From Alcaligenes pakistanensis (GTDB lineage: Bacteria; Pseudomonadota; Gammaproteobacteria; Burkholderiales; Burkholderiaceae_B): a DNA stretch of 64,000 nt. This document shows positions 8,285 through 17,628 of this stretch, piece by piece. Position numbers and translations under genes: made by a program. A model generated the notes under the pieces. The model saw nothing but the letters and a program-made list of their open reading frames with translations. It had not been told where the DNA came from and made no database searches. Every line of letters starts with the position of its first letter. Position 1 is the first letter of the stretch. The stretch spans positions 451,429-515,428 of the forward strand of contig NZ_BMZN01000003.1 in assembly GCF_014652815.1 (NCBI RefSeq). The letters are read 5' to 3'.

Positions 8285-9346
8285 ATGTCACTTCCAATCA
8301 CCCACGTTGCCGCCGCGCACATTGCCTCTGTTTACATGGACGCCGCCGGTTCCGTGCGCAAGGCCATCGCCATCATCGACGAGGCCGCCCGCCACGGTGC
8401 CGAGCTGCTCACATTTCCTGAAGCTTTTATCCCTGGCTTTCCCGTCTGGGCAGCCTTGTGGGCTCCCATCTACAACCACGAGTGGTTCAAGAAGATGGCA
8501 GCCAATAGCATCCATATTGATGGCCCCGAAATTGCCCAGATCCGGGCTGCAGCCAAGCGCAACGGCATCTTTGTATCGCTAGGTTTTAGCGAAAGCACCG
8601 AGGCCAGCGTAGGCTGCATCTGGAACTCCAATGTGCTTATTGGCGACGATGGCAGCATCTTGAATCACCACCGCAAACTGGTACCCACCTTCTACGAAAA
8701 AATGGTCTGGGCACCCGGTGATGGCCATGGTCTGCGCGTTTGCCAAACCCGCATTGGTCGCATTGGTGCCTTGATCTGCGGCGAGAACACCAACCCGCTG
8801 GCACGCTATTCTCTGGCCGCTCAGGGCGAACAGATCCATATCTCGGCATGGCCTGCCATCTGGCCCACCCGCATGCCTAAATCCGGCCAGAATTTCGATA
8901 ATGTGGCCGCCAATAAAATACGGGCTGGTGGCCACTCTTTCGAGTCCAAGGTATTCGGTATTTTGAATGCCGGTTTTATGGACAAAGCCATGCTGGACGC
9001 GCTGACGGCAGACGGCGATGCCCAGGCACGCGAAGTGCTGGAAAACACCCCGCGCGCCGCCACCCAATTCCTGGATCCCACCGGCGCATCAGTAGGTGAT
9101 TTTCTGCAGAATGAAGAAGGCATTGCCTATGCCACGTTTGACCTGAACGCCTGCGTCGAACCCAAGCAATTTCACGATATTGTCGGGTACTACAACCGCT
9201 TTGATGTCTTTGATCTTTCTATTGACCGCCGCCGCATCACCCCCGCCACATTCCGGGGTTCAAACAGCGAAAGCCGTAAACAGTCACGTAGCAGTGAGCC
9301 CGTGCAGGGCAGTCAGGTAGCCAGTTCGGAAACGATGGAAGAGTAA
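8285..9346 (+). CDS. Nitrilase (carbon-nitrogen hydrolase), CGEN type
   Basis: A cytoplasmic enzyme of 353 residues hydrolysing a nitrile to its carboxylic acid and ammonia. The catalytic triad is visible: Glu46 (FPEAF), Lys131 (HHRKLVPT) and nucleophile Cys165 (LICGENTNPLAR). The residue after the Cys is Gly rather than the Trp seen in CWEH/CWEN arylacetonitrilases and in the second nitrilase of this window. I use the ATG at 8285; an in-frame TTG at 8267 adds six residues. It is third in the DUF485-symporter-nitrilase operon, 21 nt after the symporter. The C-terminal ~30 residues are Ser/Gln-rich, as is common in the family. The substrate is unknown. Confidence 0.9.
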   Translation: MSLPITHVAAAHIASVYMDAAGSVRKAIAIIDEAARHGAELLTFPEAFIPGFPVWAALWAPIYNHEWFKKMAANSIHIDGPEIAQIRAAAKRNGIFVSLGFSESTEASVGCIWNSNVLIGDDGSILNHHRKLVPTFYEKMVWAPGDGHGLRVCQTRIGRIGALICGENTNPLARYSLAAQGEQIHISAWPAIWPTRMPKSGQNFDNVAANKIRAGGHSFESKVFGILNAGFMDKAMLDALTADGDAQAREVLENTPRAATQFLDPTGASVGDFLQNEEGIAYATFDLNACVEPKQFHDIVGYYNRFDVFDLSIDRRRITPATFRGSNSESRKQSRSSEPVQGSQVASSETMEE

Positions 9347-9378
9347 AGCCATCTTCTGACACACCCTGCAAGCAGCAA

Positions 9379-9416
9379 CTGCCCTGTACTTCCGTTGCCT
9401 CGGGAGTACAGGGCAG
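9379..9416 (+). terminator. Strong hairpin after nitrilase
   Basis: A perfect 12-bp inverted repeat (CTGCCCTGTACT, 9379-9390, with AGTACAGGGCAG, 9405-9416) with a 14-nt loop, followed by CCCCATTCTCCTTTT. It starts 33 nt after the nitrilase stop codon and likely ends the operon. Confidence 0.75.
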
Positions 9417-9468
9417 CCCCATTCTCCTTTTCCTCACCATTCCTATACAGTCCGCAACACGGCATGCA

Positions 9469-9482
9469 TTGCAAATTTGCAA
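9469..9482. promoter_or_regulatory. 14-bp perfect palindrome upstream of LysR gene
   Basis: TTGCAAATTTGCAA is a perfect palindrome 116 nt before the LysR start at 9598. It is a second copy of the palindrome at 5967-5981. Probably the autoregulatory binding site; inferred, not shown. Confidence 0.55.
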
Positions 9483-9597
9483 CTCCCTGAAAGCTTGATC
9501 TACACAGTGATCGCGCGCAGTAGACTTAAAAATACGCACGGGTTTAAGCACGCACGCTGAGCCCGCCTTGCAAATATTCCTGTCTCGGGCTGTGGCT

Positions 9598-10524
9598 ATG
9601 TCTCCTATTGATCCCAATTGGCATGATTTGAAGATTTTCCTGGAAGTGGCACGCTGTGGCACCTTGGGTGCAGCAGCCCGACGCCTGAAGGTGGACCCGT
9701 CCACCCTGAGCCGTCACATCAGCCGACTGGAAGAAACCATCAATGCACCTATATTCGAGCGCAACAACCAGGGTCTGCATCTGACCGCAGGCGGGCAAGG
9801 CTTGCTGGAGTATGTGGAATCCATGGAAGCCAGTGCCGTCGCTTTGGCCGAACAGTTGGGCGATCACCCCAAGGAGCCCTCCGGCACAGTCCGGGTCGGC
9901 TCCATGGAAGGCATCGCCTCTTTATATCTGGCAGCGGAGTTCCAGGGGTTTTCCGCGCTACACCCCAAGATTGCAATTGAACTGGTCACCACCACCCAGC
10001 AAATGCACGTCAACCGGCGCGAAGCCGATGTTTTTCTAAGTTTTTTCCCCATGGTCGGCAAGTCTATCGATGTCACCCCTTTAGGCTCCTTCCCCCTGCA
10101 TCTGTACGCCGCACCGGAATACTTGACCCAACATGGGCATCCCACCAGCCTGGAGGATCTGCTGGACCACCAGTTTGCATCCTATGTGGATGACCTGATC
10201 CAACTGGATACCGTGCGCTGGCTAAACGAAGTGATCACCCGGCCCAAGCTGTCCTTTCAGTCCTCCAGCATGATTGCCCAGATGTTTGCTGCCGCTGCGG
10301 GTGCGGGCATTGTGATGCTGCCCTCTTTTGCCAAACCGGAGCGGCTGGGACTGCTGCGTTTGCTTGATGAGCAGGTCAATGTGCGCCGCACGATCTGGAT
10401 GACGGTGCACCGGGATCTGCAATACCTGCCACGTATCAAGGCAGTGACACGTTTTCTGGAAAAAACCATTGCTCGCGATTACCCCTGCGAGCCACCCGTT
10501 CGCAATCCGGAAGCCAAGGCATAA
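9598..10524 (+). CDS. LysR-family transcriptional regulator
   Basis: About 308 residues. The N-terminal winged helix-turn-helix (HDLKIFLEVARCGTLGAAARRL, then DPSTLSRHISRLE) is typical of LysR proteins; the C-terminal two thirds is the inducer-binding domain. The start is uncertain: ATG at 9598 is preferred, an in-frame TTG at 9568 would add ten residues, and neither has a strong ribosome site. It lies downstream of the nitrilase operon on the same strand behind a terminator, so it has its own promoter. The shared palindrome suggests it controls that operon. The inducer could be the nitrile or its acid. Confidence 0.85.
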   Translation: MSPIDPNWHDLKIFLEVARCGTLGAAARRLKVDPSTLSRHISRLEETINAPIFERNNQGLHLTAGGQGLLEYVESMEASAVALAEQLGDHPKEPSGTVRVGSMEGIASLYLAAEFQGFSALHPKIAIELVTTTQQMHVNRREADVFLSFFPMVGKSIDVTPLGSFPLHLYAAPEYLTQHGHPTSLEDLLDHQFASYVDDLIQLDTVRWLNEVITRPKLSFQSSSMIAQMFAAAAGAGIVMLPSFAKPERLGLLRLLDEQVNVRRTIWMTVHRDLQYLPRIKAVTRFLEKTIARDYPCEPPVRNPEAKA

Positions 10525-10683
10525 GCCTGTGTCCGTTTCCGTATCTGCATGATCCTCAGGCCGCAGGCGCATGAAACATGGGCGCACTTTACTGACAAAG
10601 AGAAACGTCTTCTTAACGGTAGGTCCCGCCGCCGATGTTAGGCTGGACTGAAATCTGTTCACACCGTCAAAGGAGTTGCAGTC

Positions 10684-11232
10684 ATGCGTTTTTCTTCAGT
10701 CTATGCAAGGTTCGCGCTTGTCGCGGCCACAGCAGGCACCAGCCTGGCTCTTGCTGCACCGGCTCTGGCCGATGTCACCATTCCCATGAAAATGGCCACA
10801 AAAGACGGGGCAGGCGACACCATAGGCCAGGTCACAGTCAGCCAGACGCAATACGGCCTGGTTTTCACTCCGGATCTGCAAAAGCTGCAAGCGGGCGTGC
10901 ATGGCTTTCATGTGCATGAGAACCTCAGCTGCGAACCTAGCGACAAAGACGGCAAGATCACCCCTGCCGGTGCCGCAGGCGGCCACCTGGACCCGGACAA
11001 AACCGGCAAACATGACTTCCCCTGGGGCAATGGACATTTAGGCGATTTACCAGGCCTGTACGTGAATGCGGACGGTAGCGCCTCCACCCCCGTGCTGGCT
11101 CCACGCTTGAAGTCGCTGGATCAAATTAAAGGCCACGCCTTGATGATCCATGAAGGCGGCGACAACCACTCCGATCACCCTGCTCCCCTGGGTGGCGGTG
11201 CCGGGCGCATCGCTTGCGGAGTGATCCAATAA
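10684..11232 (+). CDS. sodC: Periplasmic Cu/Zn superoxide dismutase
   Basis: 182 residues with a signal peptide to about residue 29 (APALA-D). Copper ligands are visible in GFHVHE (His76, His78). The zinc/copper loop is [12 protein letters not shown], with [15 protein letters not shown] near the end; Cys83 and Cys178 are the likely disulfide. The start ATG follows AAAGGAG with 8 nt spacing. It dismutates superoxide in the periplasm. It stands alone apart from the flavin-type protein downstream, and nothing in the sequence shows how it is regulated. Confidence 0.95.
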   Translation: MRFSSVYARFALVAATAGTSLALAAPALADVTIPMKMATKDGAGDTIGQVTVSQTQYGLVFTPDLQKLQAGVHGFHVHENLSCEPSDKDGKITPAGAAGGHLDPDKTGKHDFPWGNGHLGDLPGLYVNADGSASTPVLAPRLKSLDQIKGHALMIHEGGDNHSDHPAPLGGGAGRIACGVIQ

Positions 11233-11268
11233 CAGCCTTCACCTCTTTAACTTTTCCAAGGAGATCCC

Positions 11269-11808
11269 ATGAACGAAACGATTGAATCTTCCTTTGAACA
11301 ACTGCAAGAGATGATCAAGGACATTCGCTTTGCGATGTTCGTCACCCATGCGGAGCACGGGCAACTTCATGCCTGGCCTATGACGACCCAAAAGGCCAGG
11401 ATGGGTTCAGAACAGGAAGGCTACGAACACGACAAACTCTGGTTTTTCATGTCGCGTTCGGGCCTGCCGGTCCACAATCTGTTGGTCAATCCGCATGTGA
11501 ACATCAGCTATGCCGACCCTAAAGGCGATACCTATGTATCGGTATCCGGCATGGCCAGACTGGTCGATTCCATGAACCAGAAAGAACGCTTCTGGAACCC
11601 CATGACCGAGGCCTGGTTTGAAGAAGGTATTACCGACCCGGATGTCGCGCTGATTTGCGTGCAGATCGACAGTGCCGAATACTGGACGGTTCATGAAGGC
11701 AAGCTCAATCAAGTGGGCAAGATGCTGAAAGCCACTTTAATGGGCGAGCGCCTGACTGAAATCGGGGAACACGGCAAAATCACACCCGCCACCAAGCGGA
11801 CTCTTTAA
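11269..11808 (+). CDS. FMN-binding split-barrel (pyridoxamine oxidase-like) general stress protein
   Basis: 179 residues with the split-barrel pattern of the general-stress/PNPOx-like family: FAMFVTHAEHGQLHAWPMT at the N-terminal strand, LWFFMSRSG, NPHVNISYADPKGDTYVSVSG and the C-terminal EYWTVHEGK. Members bind flavin, and their reactions are often undefined. An AAGGAG site precedes the ATG. It lies 36 nt after sodC on the same strand, so co-transcription under oxidative stress is plausible. It is followed by a clear terminator. Confidence 0.85.
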   Translation: MNETIESSFEQLQEMIKDIRFAMFVTHAEHGQLHAWPMTTQKARMGSEQEGYEHDKLWFFMSRSGLPVHNLLVNPHVNISYADPKGDTYVSVSGMARLVDSMNQKERFWNPMTEAWFEEGITDPDVALICVQIDSAEYWTVHEGKLNQVGKMLKATLMGERLTEIGEHGKITPATKRTL

Positions 11809-11836
11809 CTCGGATTCTGCCCTGTTTCAAAAAGAC

Positions 11837-11863
11837 AAAAGCCCGGCCTTGCGCCGGGCTTTT
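11837..11863. terminator. Rho-independent terminator
   Basis: AAAAGCCCGGC (11837-11847) pairs perfectly with GCCGGGCTTTT (11853-11863) around a CTTGC loop. With A-rich and T-rich flanks it can act in both directions, between the stress-protein gene (ends 11808) and the convergent AbrB gene (ends 11886). Confidence 0.9.
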
Positions 11864-11885
11864 GTATGAACACAGAATGGCTTGC

Positions 11886-12926
11886 TCAGGGAACTTTCAA
11901 CCACCGAGCGATACGCGTGTATAAAGGCCCGGTCAGCACCAGTACGCAGACCATGCGCGCCACCTGAAAAGACGTCACCAGAGGGGCGCCTAATTGCAAC
12001 ACTTTGGCGGTAATAGCCATTTCGGCAATACCACCGGGGCTAACGCTCAGAACCAGTGTGGGGTAGGCAATATCCGAGAGCCGATACAGACCATAGGCAA
12101 AGCCAAAAGCCAGTACCAGATTGAGCAGGTTGCTGATTGCGGCAACCCCCAGATAACGTGGTGCACGGCGGAAAAAATCGGGTCCGAATTTGTCACCCAA
12201 AGCCCAACCGATGCATAGTTGCCCCAAGTTGGAAATCTGCACAGGCAGGCCGGACAAAATAATGTCGTTGTACGTCAGTACGGCTACCACCAGCAACGGG
12301 CCCAGCACCCATGGATTAGGCAAGCGCAAGACCTGGAAAATAAAGCCTGCCGCACTGCTCAAGAGCACCAGAAGAGCCAGACCCGGCAGATTCAAAAAGT
12401 CAGGTCGAAGCAGCGAGCCGGATTGCTCACCCGAAAAGCCCAAGGCCTCGAAGGCAAAGGGAATAATCACCACAACCATCAATACGCGCAGGCCATGAGC
12501 AGATGCCACCAGGTCCGGACGTGCCCCATAACGCTCTGCCAGCCCCGTCATTTCACTGGCCCCGCCCACTGCGCTGGCAAACCAGGCGGTACGCAGATCC
12601 GTACCGGCAAAACGAGTCAGCATGAACGTACCGATGCCGCACAAGACCAGCGCAAACACCATGCCCATCACAATAAACAGCGCATTACTGCCGATCAGAT
12701 AAACCATGGCAGGGGTGAAATACAGCCCTAGCGATGCGCCAATAACCCACTGCCCGGCATTACGCGCCAGCGGCAAGCAAGCGCCAGGGCTACCAGCCAT
12801 CTTGGTCGCTGCCGTCAAAATCAAAGCGCCCAACATCCAGGGCAAAGGCATGCTCAGCCACGTAGCCACCAAGGCGCCGATCAAGGCCACCCCAAAACCA
12901 AAGGCAATTCGAAACCAGATAGCCAT
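11886..12926 (-). CDS. AbrB-family membrane protein
   Basis: 346 residues, almost entirely hydrophobic with about ten membrane segments and two related halves. It matches the AbrB duplication family of putative membrane regulators/transporters (PF05145; not the AbrB DNA-binding protein). Features include PLPWMLGAL near residues 28-36, GASEMTGLAERYGA in the first half and PGGIAEMAITAK in the second; the paired GG-EM motifs mark the repeat. It is downstream of tctA on the same strand, separated by a terminator-like hairpin. The substrate is unknown, and a link with tricarboxylate transport rests on position only. Confidence 0.8.
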   Translation of the reverse strand: MAIWFRIAFGFGVALIGALVATWLSMPLPWMLGALILTAATKMAGSPGACLPLARNAGQWVIGASLGLYFTPAMVYLIGSNALFIVMGMVFALVLCGIGTFMLTRFAGTDLRTAWFASAVGGASEMTGLAERYGARPDLVASAHGLRVLMVVVIIPFAFEALGFSGEQSGSLLRPDFLNLPGLALLVLLSSAAGFIFQVLRLPNPWVLGPLLVVAVLTYNDIILSGLPVQISNLGQLCIGWALGDKFGPDFFRRAPRYLGVAAISNLLNLVLAFGFAYGLYRLSDIAYPTLVLSVSPGGIAEMAITAKVLQLGAPLVTSFQVARMVCVLVLTGPLYTRIARWLKVP

Positions 12927-12928
12927 AG

Positions 12929-12959
12929 CAAAAACAACAAGGCCAGGCCGCAGCCTGGC
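12929..12959 (-). terminator. Terminator-like hairpin between tctA and AbrB gene
   Basis: GCCAGGC (12942-12948) pairs with GCCTGGC (12953-12959) around a 4-nt loop. On the minus strand it is followed by CTTGTTGTTTTTG, a U-rich tail, so it probably reduces read-through from tctA into the AbrB gene. Confidence 0.65.
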
Positions 12960-13005
12960 GCTCTCTCCCGATAAAAACCCTGCAAACCATGCAGGGCATA
13001 CCTAC

Positions 13006-14529
13006 TTAAACCGTGTCGTGGGCATTCTTACGCCGCGCAAGGCGACGCAACAGAATCGGACCTACACTAACCAAAACAGCCGCAACCCACAAGGAAATTG
13101 ACACCGGACTCTCGAACAAAATGCCGATCTCGCCATCCGTAATGGACAGGGCACGCCGCAGATTCTGCTCCATCATATTACCCAGGACTACACCCAAAAC
13201 CATCGGCGCCATAGGCACATTCATCTTGCGTAGAAAATAGCCCAGCACCCCAATGCCTACGACCAACATCAAATCAAAGGTCGTGCCATTAATCGCATAC
13301 ACACCGATATAGCTGATGGCCAAAATACCAGGCACCAGCAAACGCGGTGGAATAGCCAGCATGGAGGCGAACACACGCACCAAAGGCACGTTCATCAAGA
13401 GCAACATGACGTTGGCCACCATCAAGGAAGCGATCAACCCCCAGACGATCTGTGGCTGGGATTCAAACAAGGCAGGCCCTGGCGTGATGTTGTACAGCGT
13501 CAAAGCTCCCATCATGACGGCGGTTGTCCCCGACCCCGGCACCCCCAATGTCAGCATGGGAATGAAAGAGCCGGTCGCCGCACTGTTATTAGCGGCTTCA
13601 GGCGCGGCCAAACCTCGCATATCACCCCGACCAAACATTGCATTGGGGTCTTTGCCTTCGATGTACTTTTTCTCGTTGGCATATGCCACCGCAGAAGCCA
13701 CGCTTGCCCCCGCACCCGGCAAAATCCCGATAAAAAACCCCATCAAACCGCCGCGTACCGTACTCCACCACGTCAAGGTCAGCTCTTTCCAGTTAAAGAG
13801 CTTACGTTTGCTCTTGGGCACTTCGATCGATACGCCCCCCAGCAAATTCTCCAGCATCTGCAACATCTCGGCCACAGCGAACAAACCAATCACGACCACC
13901 ACGAAATCAATGCCATCGGCCAGATTTGGAATATCAAAACTGTAGCGGTACACCCCCGAGTTGGCATCCACGCCCACGGTTGAAATAAACAGACCCAGCA
14001 TGGCCGCCAGAATCCCTTTGACCGGCTCATCACCCAACAAGCTGGTTAACGCGCAGAAGGCAAAGACCATCAGCACAAAATACTCGGCAGGACCAAAGGC
14101 CACCGCCCAGCCGGCCAACATGGGCGCAAGCAGCACAATGCCGCAGATGGCAATCGTGGAGCCAATAAACGAAGAGAAAGCAGATAAAGACAGCGCCACG
14201 CTAGCCAGGCCTTTTCGCGCCAGTGGATAGCCATCCAAAGTCGTCATGACTGCAGCTGCCTCACCGGGCACATTGATCAGGATGGACGTAATACGGCCAC
14301 CATATTCCGCCCCTACATACACAGCCGCCAACAAGATCAAGGCAGACTCGGGTGGCAGCTTCATCGCGAAGGCAATAGGCACCAGCATGGCAACGCCGTT
14401 GATCGGCCCCAGCCCCGGCAGCACACCCACAATGGTGCCAATAAAGGCACCAATCGCTGCGACCAGCAGGTTCTGGACAGAAAAGGCGACACCGAACCCT
14501 ACGCTCAGATAATCAAGAATCGAGCTCAT
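13006..14529 (-). CDS. tctA: Tripartite tricarboxylate transporter, large membrane subunit TctA
   Basis: About 507 residues of the TctA family with about 12 membrane segments. The N-terminus is FLVAAIGAFIGTIVGVLPGLGPINGVA-like, and the family signature GxxPGxG recurs in the middle (GFFIGILPGAGASVAS). The ATG at 14529 overlaps the tctB stop codon (ATGA); a GTG at 14535 is an alternative. With TctB it forms the sodium-coupled inner-membrane part that receives a tricarboxylate-type substrate from periplasmic TctC. Gene order tctC-tctB-tctA is canonical. Confidence 0.95.
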   Translation of the reverse strand: MSSILDYLSVGFGVAFSVQNLLVAAIGAFIGTIVGVLPGLGPINGVAMLVPIAFAMKLPPESALILLAAVYVGAEYGGRITSILINVPGEAAAVMTTLDGYPLARKGLASVALSLSAFSSFIGSTIAICGIVLLAPMLAGWAVAFGPAEYFVLMVFAFCALTSLLGDEPVKGILAAMLGLFISTVGVDANSGVYRYSFDIPNLADGIDFVVVVIGLFAVAEMLQMLENLLGGVSIEVPKSKRKLFNWKELTLTWWSTVRGGLMGFFIGILPGAGASVASAVAYANEKKYIEGKDPNAMFGRGDMRGLAAPEAANNSAATGSFIPMLTLGVPGSGTTAVMMGALTLYNITPGPALFESQPQIVWGLIASLMVANVMLLLMNVPLVRVFASMLAIPPRLLVPGILAISYIGVYAINGTTFDLMLVVGIGVLGYFLRKMNVPMAPMVLGVVLGNMMEQNLRRALSITDGEIGILFESPVSISLWVAAVLVSVGPILLRRLARRKNAHDTV

Positions 14530-14969
14530 AGCCACTCTCCCAAAATGCCACTTGGCAGCACCACATCCAAACCTAAGTCAAACAAGATAAACAGCCCCAC
14601 TCCCATCCCCAACCCGCCGATCACGGCCTGCTTCCAGGAGCCACCGAACAGGCGTGCAACCAAACTGACCATGATCGTGGTCGCAATGATGAAACCCAGC
14701 CATTGAAATAACCAGGCATAAGCCGCCAGATACGCCACCATCATCGAAATGCGGCCATTGGCGCCTGATGGGTTGGCAGCCACTTGCCCGCCACCCTTGA
14801 TAATCAGGCGCAAGCCGCACAAGGCAATGATCAAGGCCAGCAGCAGGGGGAAGGCCTTGGGGCCAACAGGCTCATAGGAAAAAGGGGGCTCTAGGTCGTA
14901 GCCAAAAGCTGTGATCAGGGCGGCAAGCACCAGCGCGCCCACGCCTAGCACGCGATCATTCAACGTCAT
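14526..14969 (-). CDS. tctB: Tripartite tricarboxylate transporter, small membrane subunit TctB
   Basis: About 147 residues with four membrane segments, the usual form of TctB. The ATG at 14969 is chosen because GGAG stands 8 nt upstream and the protein then begins MTLNDRVLGVG; a frame extension to 15032 is not supported. It ends in a 4-nt overlap with tctA and begins about 90 nt after tctC. It is required with TctA for transport in characterised systems; its own contribution is poorly defined. Confidence 0.9.
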   Translation of the reverse strand: MTLNDRVLGVGALVLAALITAFGYDLEPPFSYEPVGPKAFPLLLALIIALCGLRLIIKGGGQVAANPSGANGRISMMVAYLAAYAWLFQWLGFIIATTIMVSLVARLFGGSWKQAVIGGLGMGVGLFILFDLGLDVVLPSGILGEWL

Positions 14970-15057
14970 GATGGAATCTCCGGATTCGCCCGCCATACAC
15001 GGCGGAACAGACTGGCAGTGTTCCCAGCGCAAAAAAAGCCGGGAGTGCCGTAAAGAC

Positions 15058-16050
15058 TTATTTTTTGATCAAGCCGAAAGAGTCGGCCAGTTCTCGATAC
15101 TGCACCACTTGTTGCTTGACGTAGGTGTCCAGTTCTTGACCGCTCATATTGAAAGGGAACAAGCCCTGCTGGGTTTGCATACGAGCAAACTCCGGGGTTT
15201 TCATCAAGCGCTCAAATGCTTGGACCCACCACTGGTATTGCTCATCAGACACTTTGGGGCCGACGTAAAAGCCACGAATAATCGGCCATTCAATATCAAA
15301 GCCCTGCTCTTTGGCGGTAGGAATACTGGACAGGGCACCCTCTAGCCGTTTGTCATTGAATACGGCCAAAACACGAATGGGTGCACCACCTTCCAGCATG
15401 GTGTGAGCTTCAGCCGCATCACCCATATAAGCCTGAATATGGCCGCCACGCAAAGCCGTCATGGCTTCGCCACCGCCTTCAAAGGCAACAAAGCGCATTT
15501 TGCGGAAATCCACGTCGGCGGCACGGGCTGTTAAAGCCGCCTTCATCCAGTCCTGGCCACCCACAGAGCCGCCTGCCCCCAGCACAATCTTGGTGGGATC
15601 AGCCTTGAACGCTTCCATCAGGGAGCTCAGGTCCTGATAGGGCGAATCAGCACGCACAATTGCCACACCATAGTCGCTACCAACCGATGCCAGCCAGCGC
15701 ACGTCCTCTACCGAGTATTTGCCGAACTTGCCCTGCGCCAGATTCAATAGGGAGCCGCCCGAAAAAGCAGCAATCGCATTGCCATCTCCCGGACGCTGCG
15801 CAACGATATGGTTATACGCCACGGCACCCACGCCACCTGGCATGTAAATGGTACGCATGGGATTTTCCAGCACTTTGGTTTCCAGGAAACCATTTACGGC
15901 GACACGGCAGGTCAAGTCAAACCCGCCGCCGGGTTGGGCAGGGGCGATACATTCTGGCTTGGATGGTTGTTGGGCATGTGCACCACTCAAGCTGCTCAAC
16001 CCCAGAATGCTGCTGGCCAGCAGCATTCGTAGTTTCATGTGAATAGTCAT
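15058..16050 (-). CDS. tctC: Periplasmic tricarboxylate-binding protein, Bug/TctC family
   Basis: 330 residues: signal peptide to about residue 26 (SLSGAHAQ), then the Bug/TctC fold with CIAPAQPGGGFDLTCR near residues 34-49 and the PGGVGAVAYNHI loop. It is the high-affinity periplasmic receptor for the TctAB transporter. The ATG at 16050 follows a near-perfect ribosome site (AGGAGG). It is the first structural gene after the TctDE regulators and 123 nt from the kinase gene. Citrate or a similar acid is the expected ligand from family knowledge; the actual ligand is not visible. Confidence 0.92.
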   Translation of the reverse strand: MTIHMKLRMLLASSILGLSSLSGAHAQQPSKPECIAPAQPGGGFDLTCRVAVNGFLETKVLENPMRTIYMPGGVGAVAYNHIVAQRPGDGNAIAAFSGGSLLNLAQGKFGKYSVEDVRWLASVGSDYGVAIVRADSPYQDLSSLMEAFKADPTKIVLGAGGSVGGQDWMKAALTARAADVDFRKMRFVAFEGGGEAMTALRGGHIQAYMGDAAEAHTMLEGGAPIRVLAVFNDKRLEGALSSIPTAKEQGFDIEWPIIRGFYVGPKVSDEQYQWWVQAFERLMKTPEFARMQTQQGLFPFNMSGQELDTYVKQQVVQYRELADSFGLIKK

Positions 16051-16173
16051 TGGATCGCCTCCTGGAGGATCGTCGTCGTTGTAATGGTTGCGACCTTACC
16101 GGAGCGAAGCTTTCGCCTACCTTTCAGTTCTGCCAAAAATCGCTATTTTCAAGGGTATTCCCTGAAAACAAAA

Positions 16174-17580
16174 TCAGCGATCAGACGCATCAAACTCCAA
16201 ACGCACGATCAGTCCGCGCAGCCTAGGTCCAGGCTGCAAGCTCATGCGAGCTCCGTGAATTTGAGCAATAGCCTGCACAATAGCCAGGCCCAGACCCGAA
16301 CCTTGCAAGGCCTTTCCAGCCTCCCCGCGCCGGAACCGATGGCCAGCCTTGGACATATCGTCAGTGCTCATGCCAGGTCCGTCATCCTCGACCTGGATGC
16401 TGCACACATCGCCTTCGCTCCGAACCGACACGGTAATGCGTGCGCCCCTGGGGCAATACTTGATCGCATTGCTGACCATATTGCTTAAAGCCTGTTGTAG
16501 CAGCCATGCCTCGCCCGCGACCCAGACCGGCTGGGTGGGAGCATCCAGACCCAGATCCTGCCGGCGTGAACGGGCCAGACTCCACAGTTCATCCACTACC
16601 TGCCCAGCCTGCTGACACAAGTCCACCGTTCCCAAGGTGGCTCGGGTACGCAGTTGATCTGCTGCATCCCGTACACGTGATAAAGCCACCATCTGATGGG
16701 TCATCTGCGCCGTATTGTTCAAGCGCAGTTGAATCGCTTCCAACACCTCTTTCATTTCATCGGTCTTGGCTAGCGTCAAGGCAAAATCCACTTGGGTCAA
16801 CAACACCGCCAAGGGTGTTTTCAACTGATGGGAAGCATCATCCAGAAACTGTTGCTGCTCACGTGATTTGCGCGCATAGCGATCCATATGCAAATTAATG
16901 GTCTGCACCAAGGGGCGCACCTCTCGGGGCAGGCTGGCATCGCTAATGGGTTCCAGATTATCAGGAGAGCGGTGCCGCACCTCCGAACTGAGCTTGCGCA
17001 AGGGGCGCAAAGCCAGCAGGGTGCCTGCCAAAATCAACAGAATAAAAAGGCTCAAAACTGCGATATCCTGAATCAGATTTTGAATGATGACTTTGTGAAT
17101 AAATGCATCGCGTTCACTGATGTTTTCACCCGCCTGAATCAGCACCCGACTATCTTGATACGTTTGTAGCCGCCCGTCTGACTCCAGAGCAACAGCGGCG
17201 ATACGCAGGGGCTCTCCCAGATACTGGGCGTTATAAAAAATGGGCTGGTTGTTCACCAAACCAACAGGTGGCAAAGGCATACCGGTAAAGCCTATTTCCG
17301 ACAACCCATCTTCGGTTGCCACCCGGAAATACACCTGACTGCTGATGGTGTATTCCATGAACTCCATCATGTAATAAGACTGTTCCATCGCCAGTCCACC
17401 ACTGATGGTGCGTACATTAGCTGACATGGATTTCAAGGCACCCGCCAAAGCCCGATCAAACGCGGCATTCACCTGATCTTTAAGCGCCATGCTGGACACA
17501 AACAGGGATACCCCCGAGGTCAGAAAAGCGACAGGGATCAACATGGATAACAAGGTTCGACGCAGGCTGCTCAGGGCCAT
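16174..17580 (-). CDS. tctE: Sensor histidine kinase, TctE-like
   Basis: 468 residues: membrane segment about 10-32, periplasmic sensor domain about 33-170, second membrane segment about 173-192, then HAMP-like linker. The dimerisation domain has the phospho-acceptor His251 (DDASHQLKTPLAVL). The ATPase domain has N, G1 and G2 boxes (NMVSNAIKYCP, EDDGPGM, GSGLGLAIV). Its position between the response regulator and tctC supports TctE, the sensor that induces tricarboxylate uptake. It starts 48 nt after the regulator gene. Confidence 0.9.
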   Translation of the reverse strand: MALSSLRRTLLSMLIPVAFLTSGVSLFVSSMALKDQVNAAFDRALAGALKSMSANVRTISGGLAMEQSYYMMEFMEYTISSQVYFRVATEDGLSEIGFTGMPLPPVGLVNNQPIFYNAQYLGEPLRIAAVALESDGRLQTYQDSRVLIQAGENISERDAFIHKVIIQNLIQDIAVLSLFILLILAGTLLALRPLRKLSSEVRHRSPDNLEPISDASLPREVRPLVQTINLHMDRYARKSREQQQFLDDASHQLKTPLAVLLTQVDFALTLAKTDEMKEVLEAIQLRLNNTAQMTHQMVALSRVRDAADQLRTRATLGTVDLCQQAGQVVDELWSLARSRRQDLGLDAPTQPVWVAGEAWLLQQALSNMVSNAIKYCPRGARITVSVRSEGDVCSIQVEDDGPGMSTDDMSKAGHRFRRGEAGKALQGSGLGLAIVQAIAQIHGARMSLQPGPRLRGLIVRLEFDASDR

Positions 17581-17628
17581 ATTGACTCCAGATTGTGGCC
17601 AAAGCCACTAGAGGCAAGAAGGATCACA

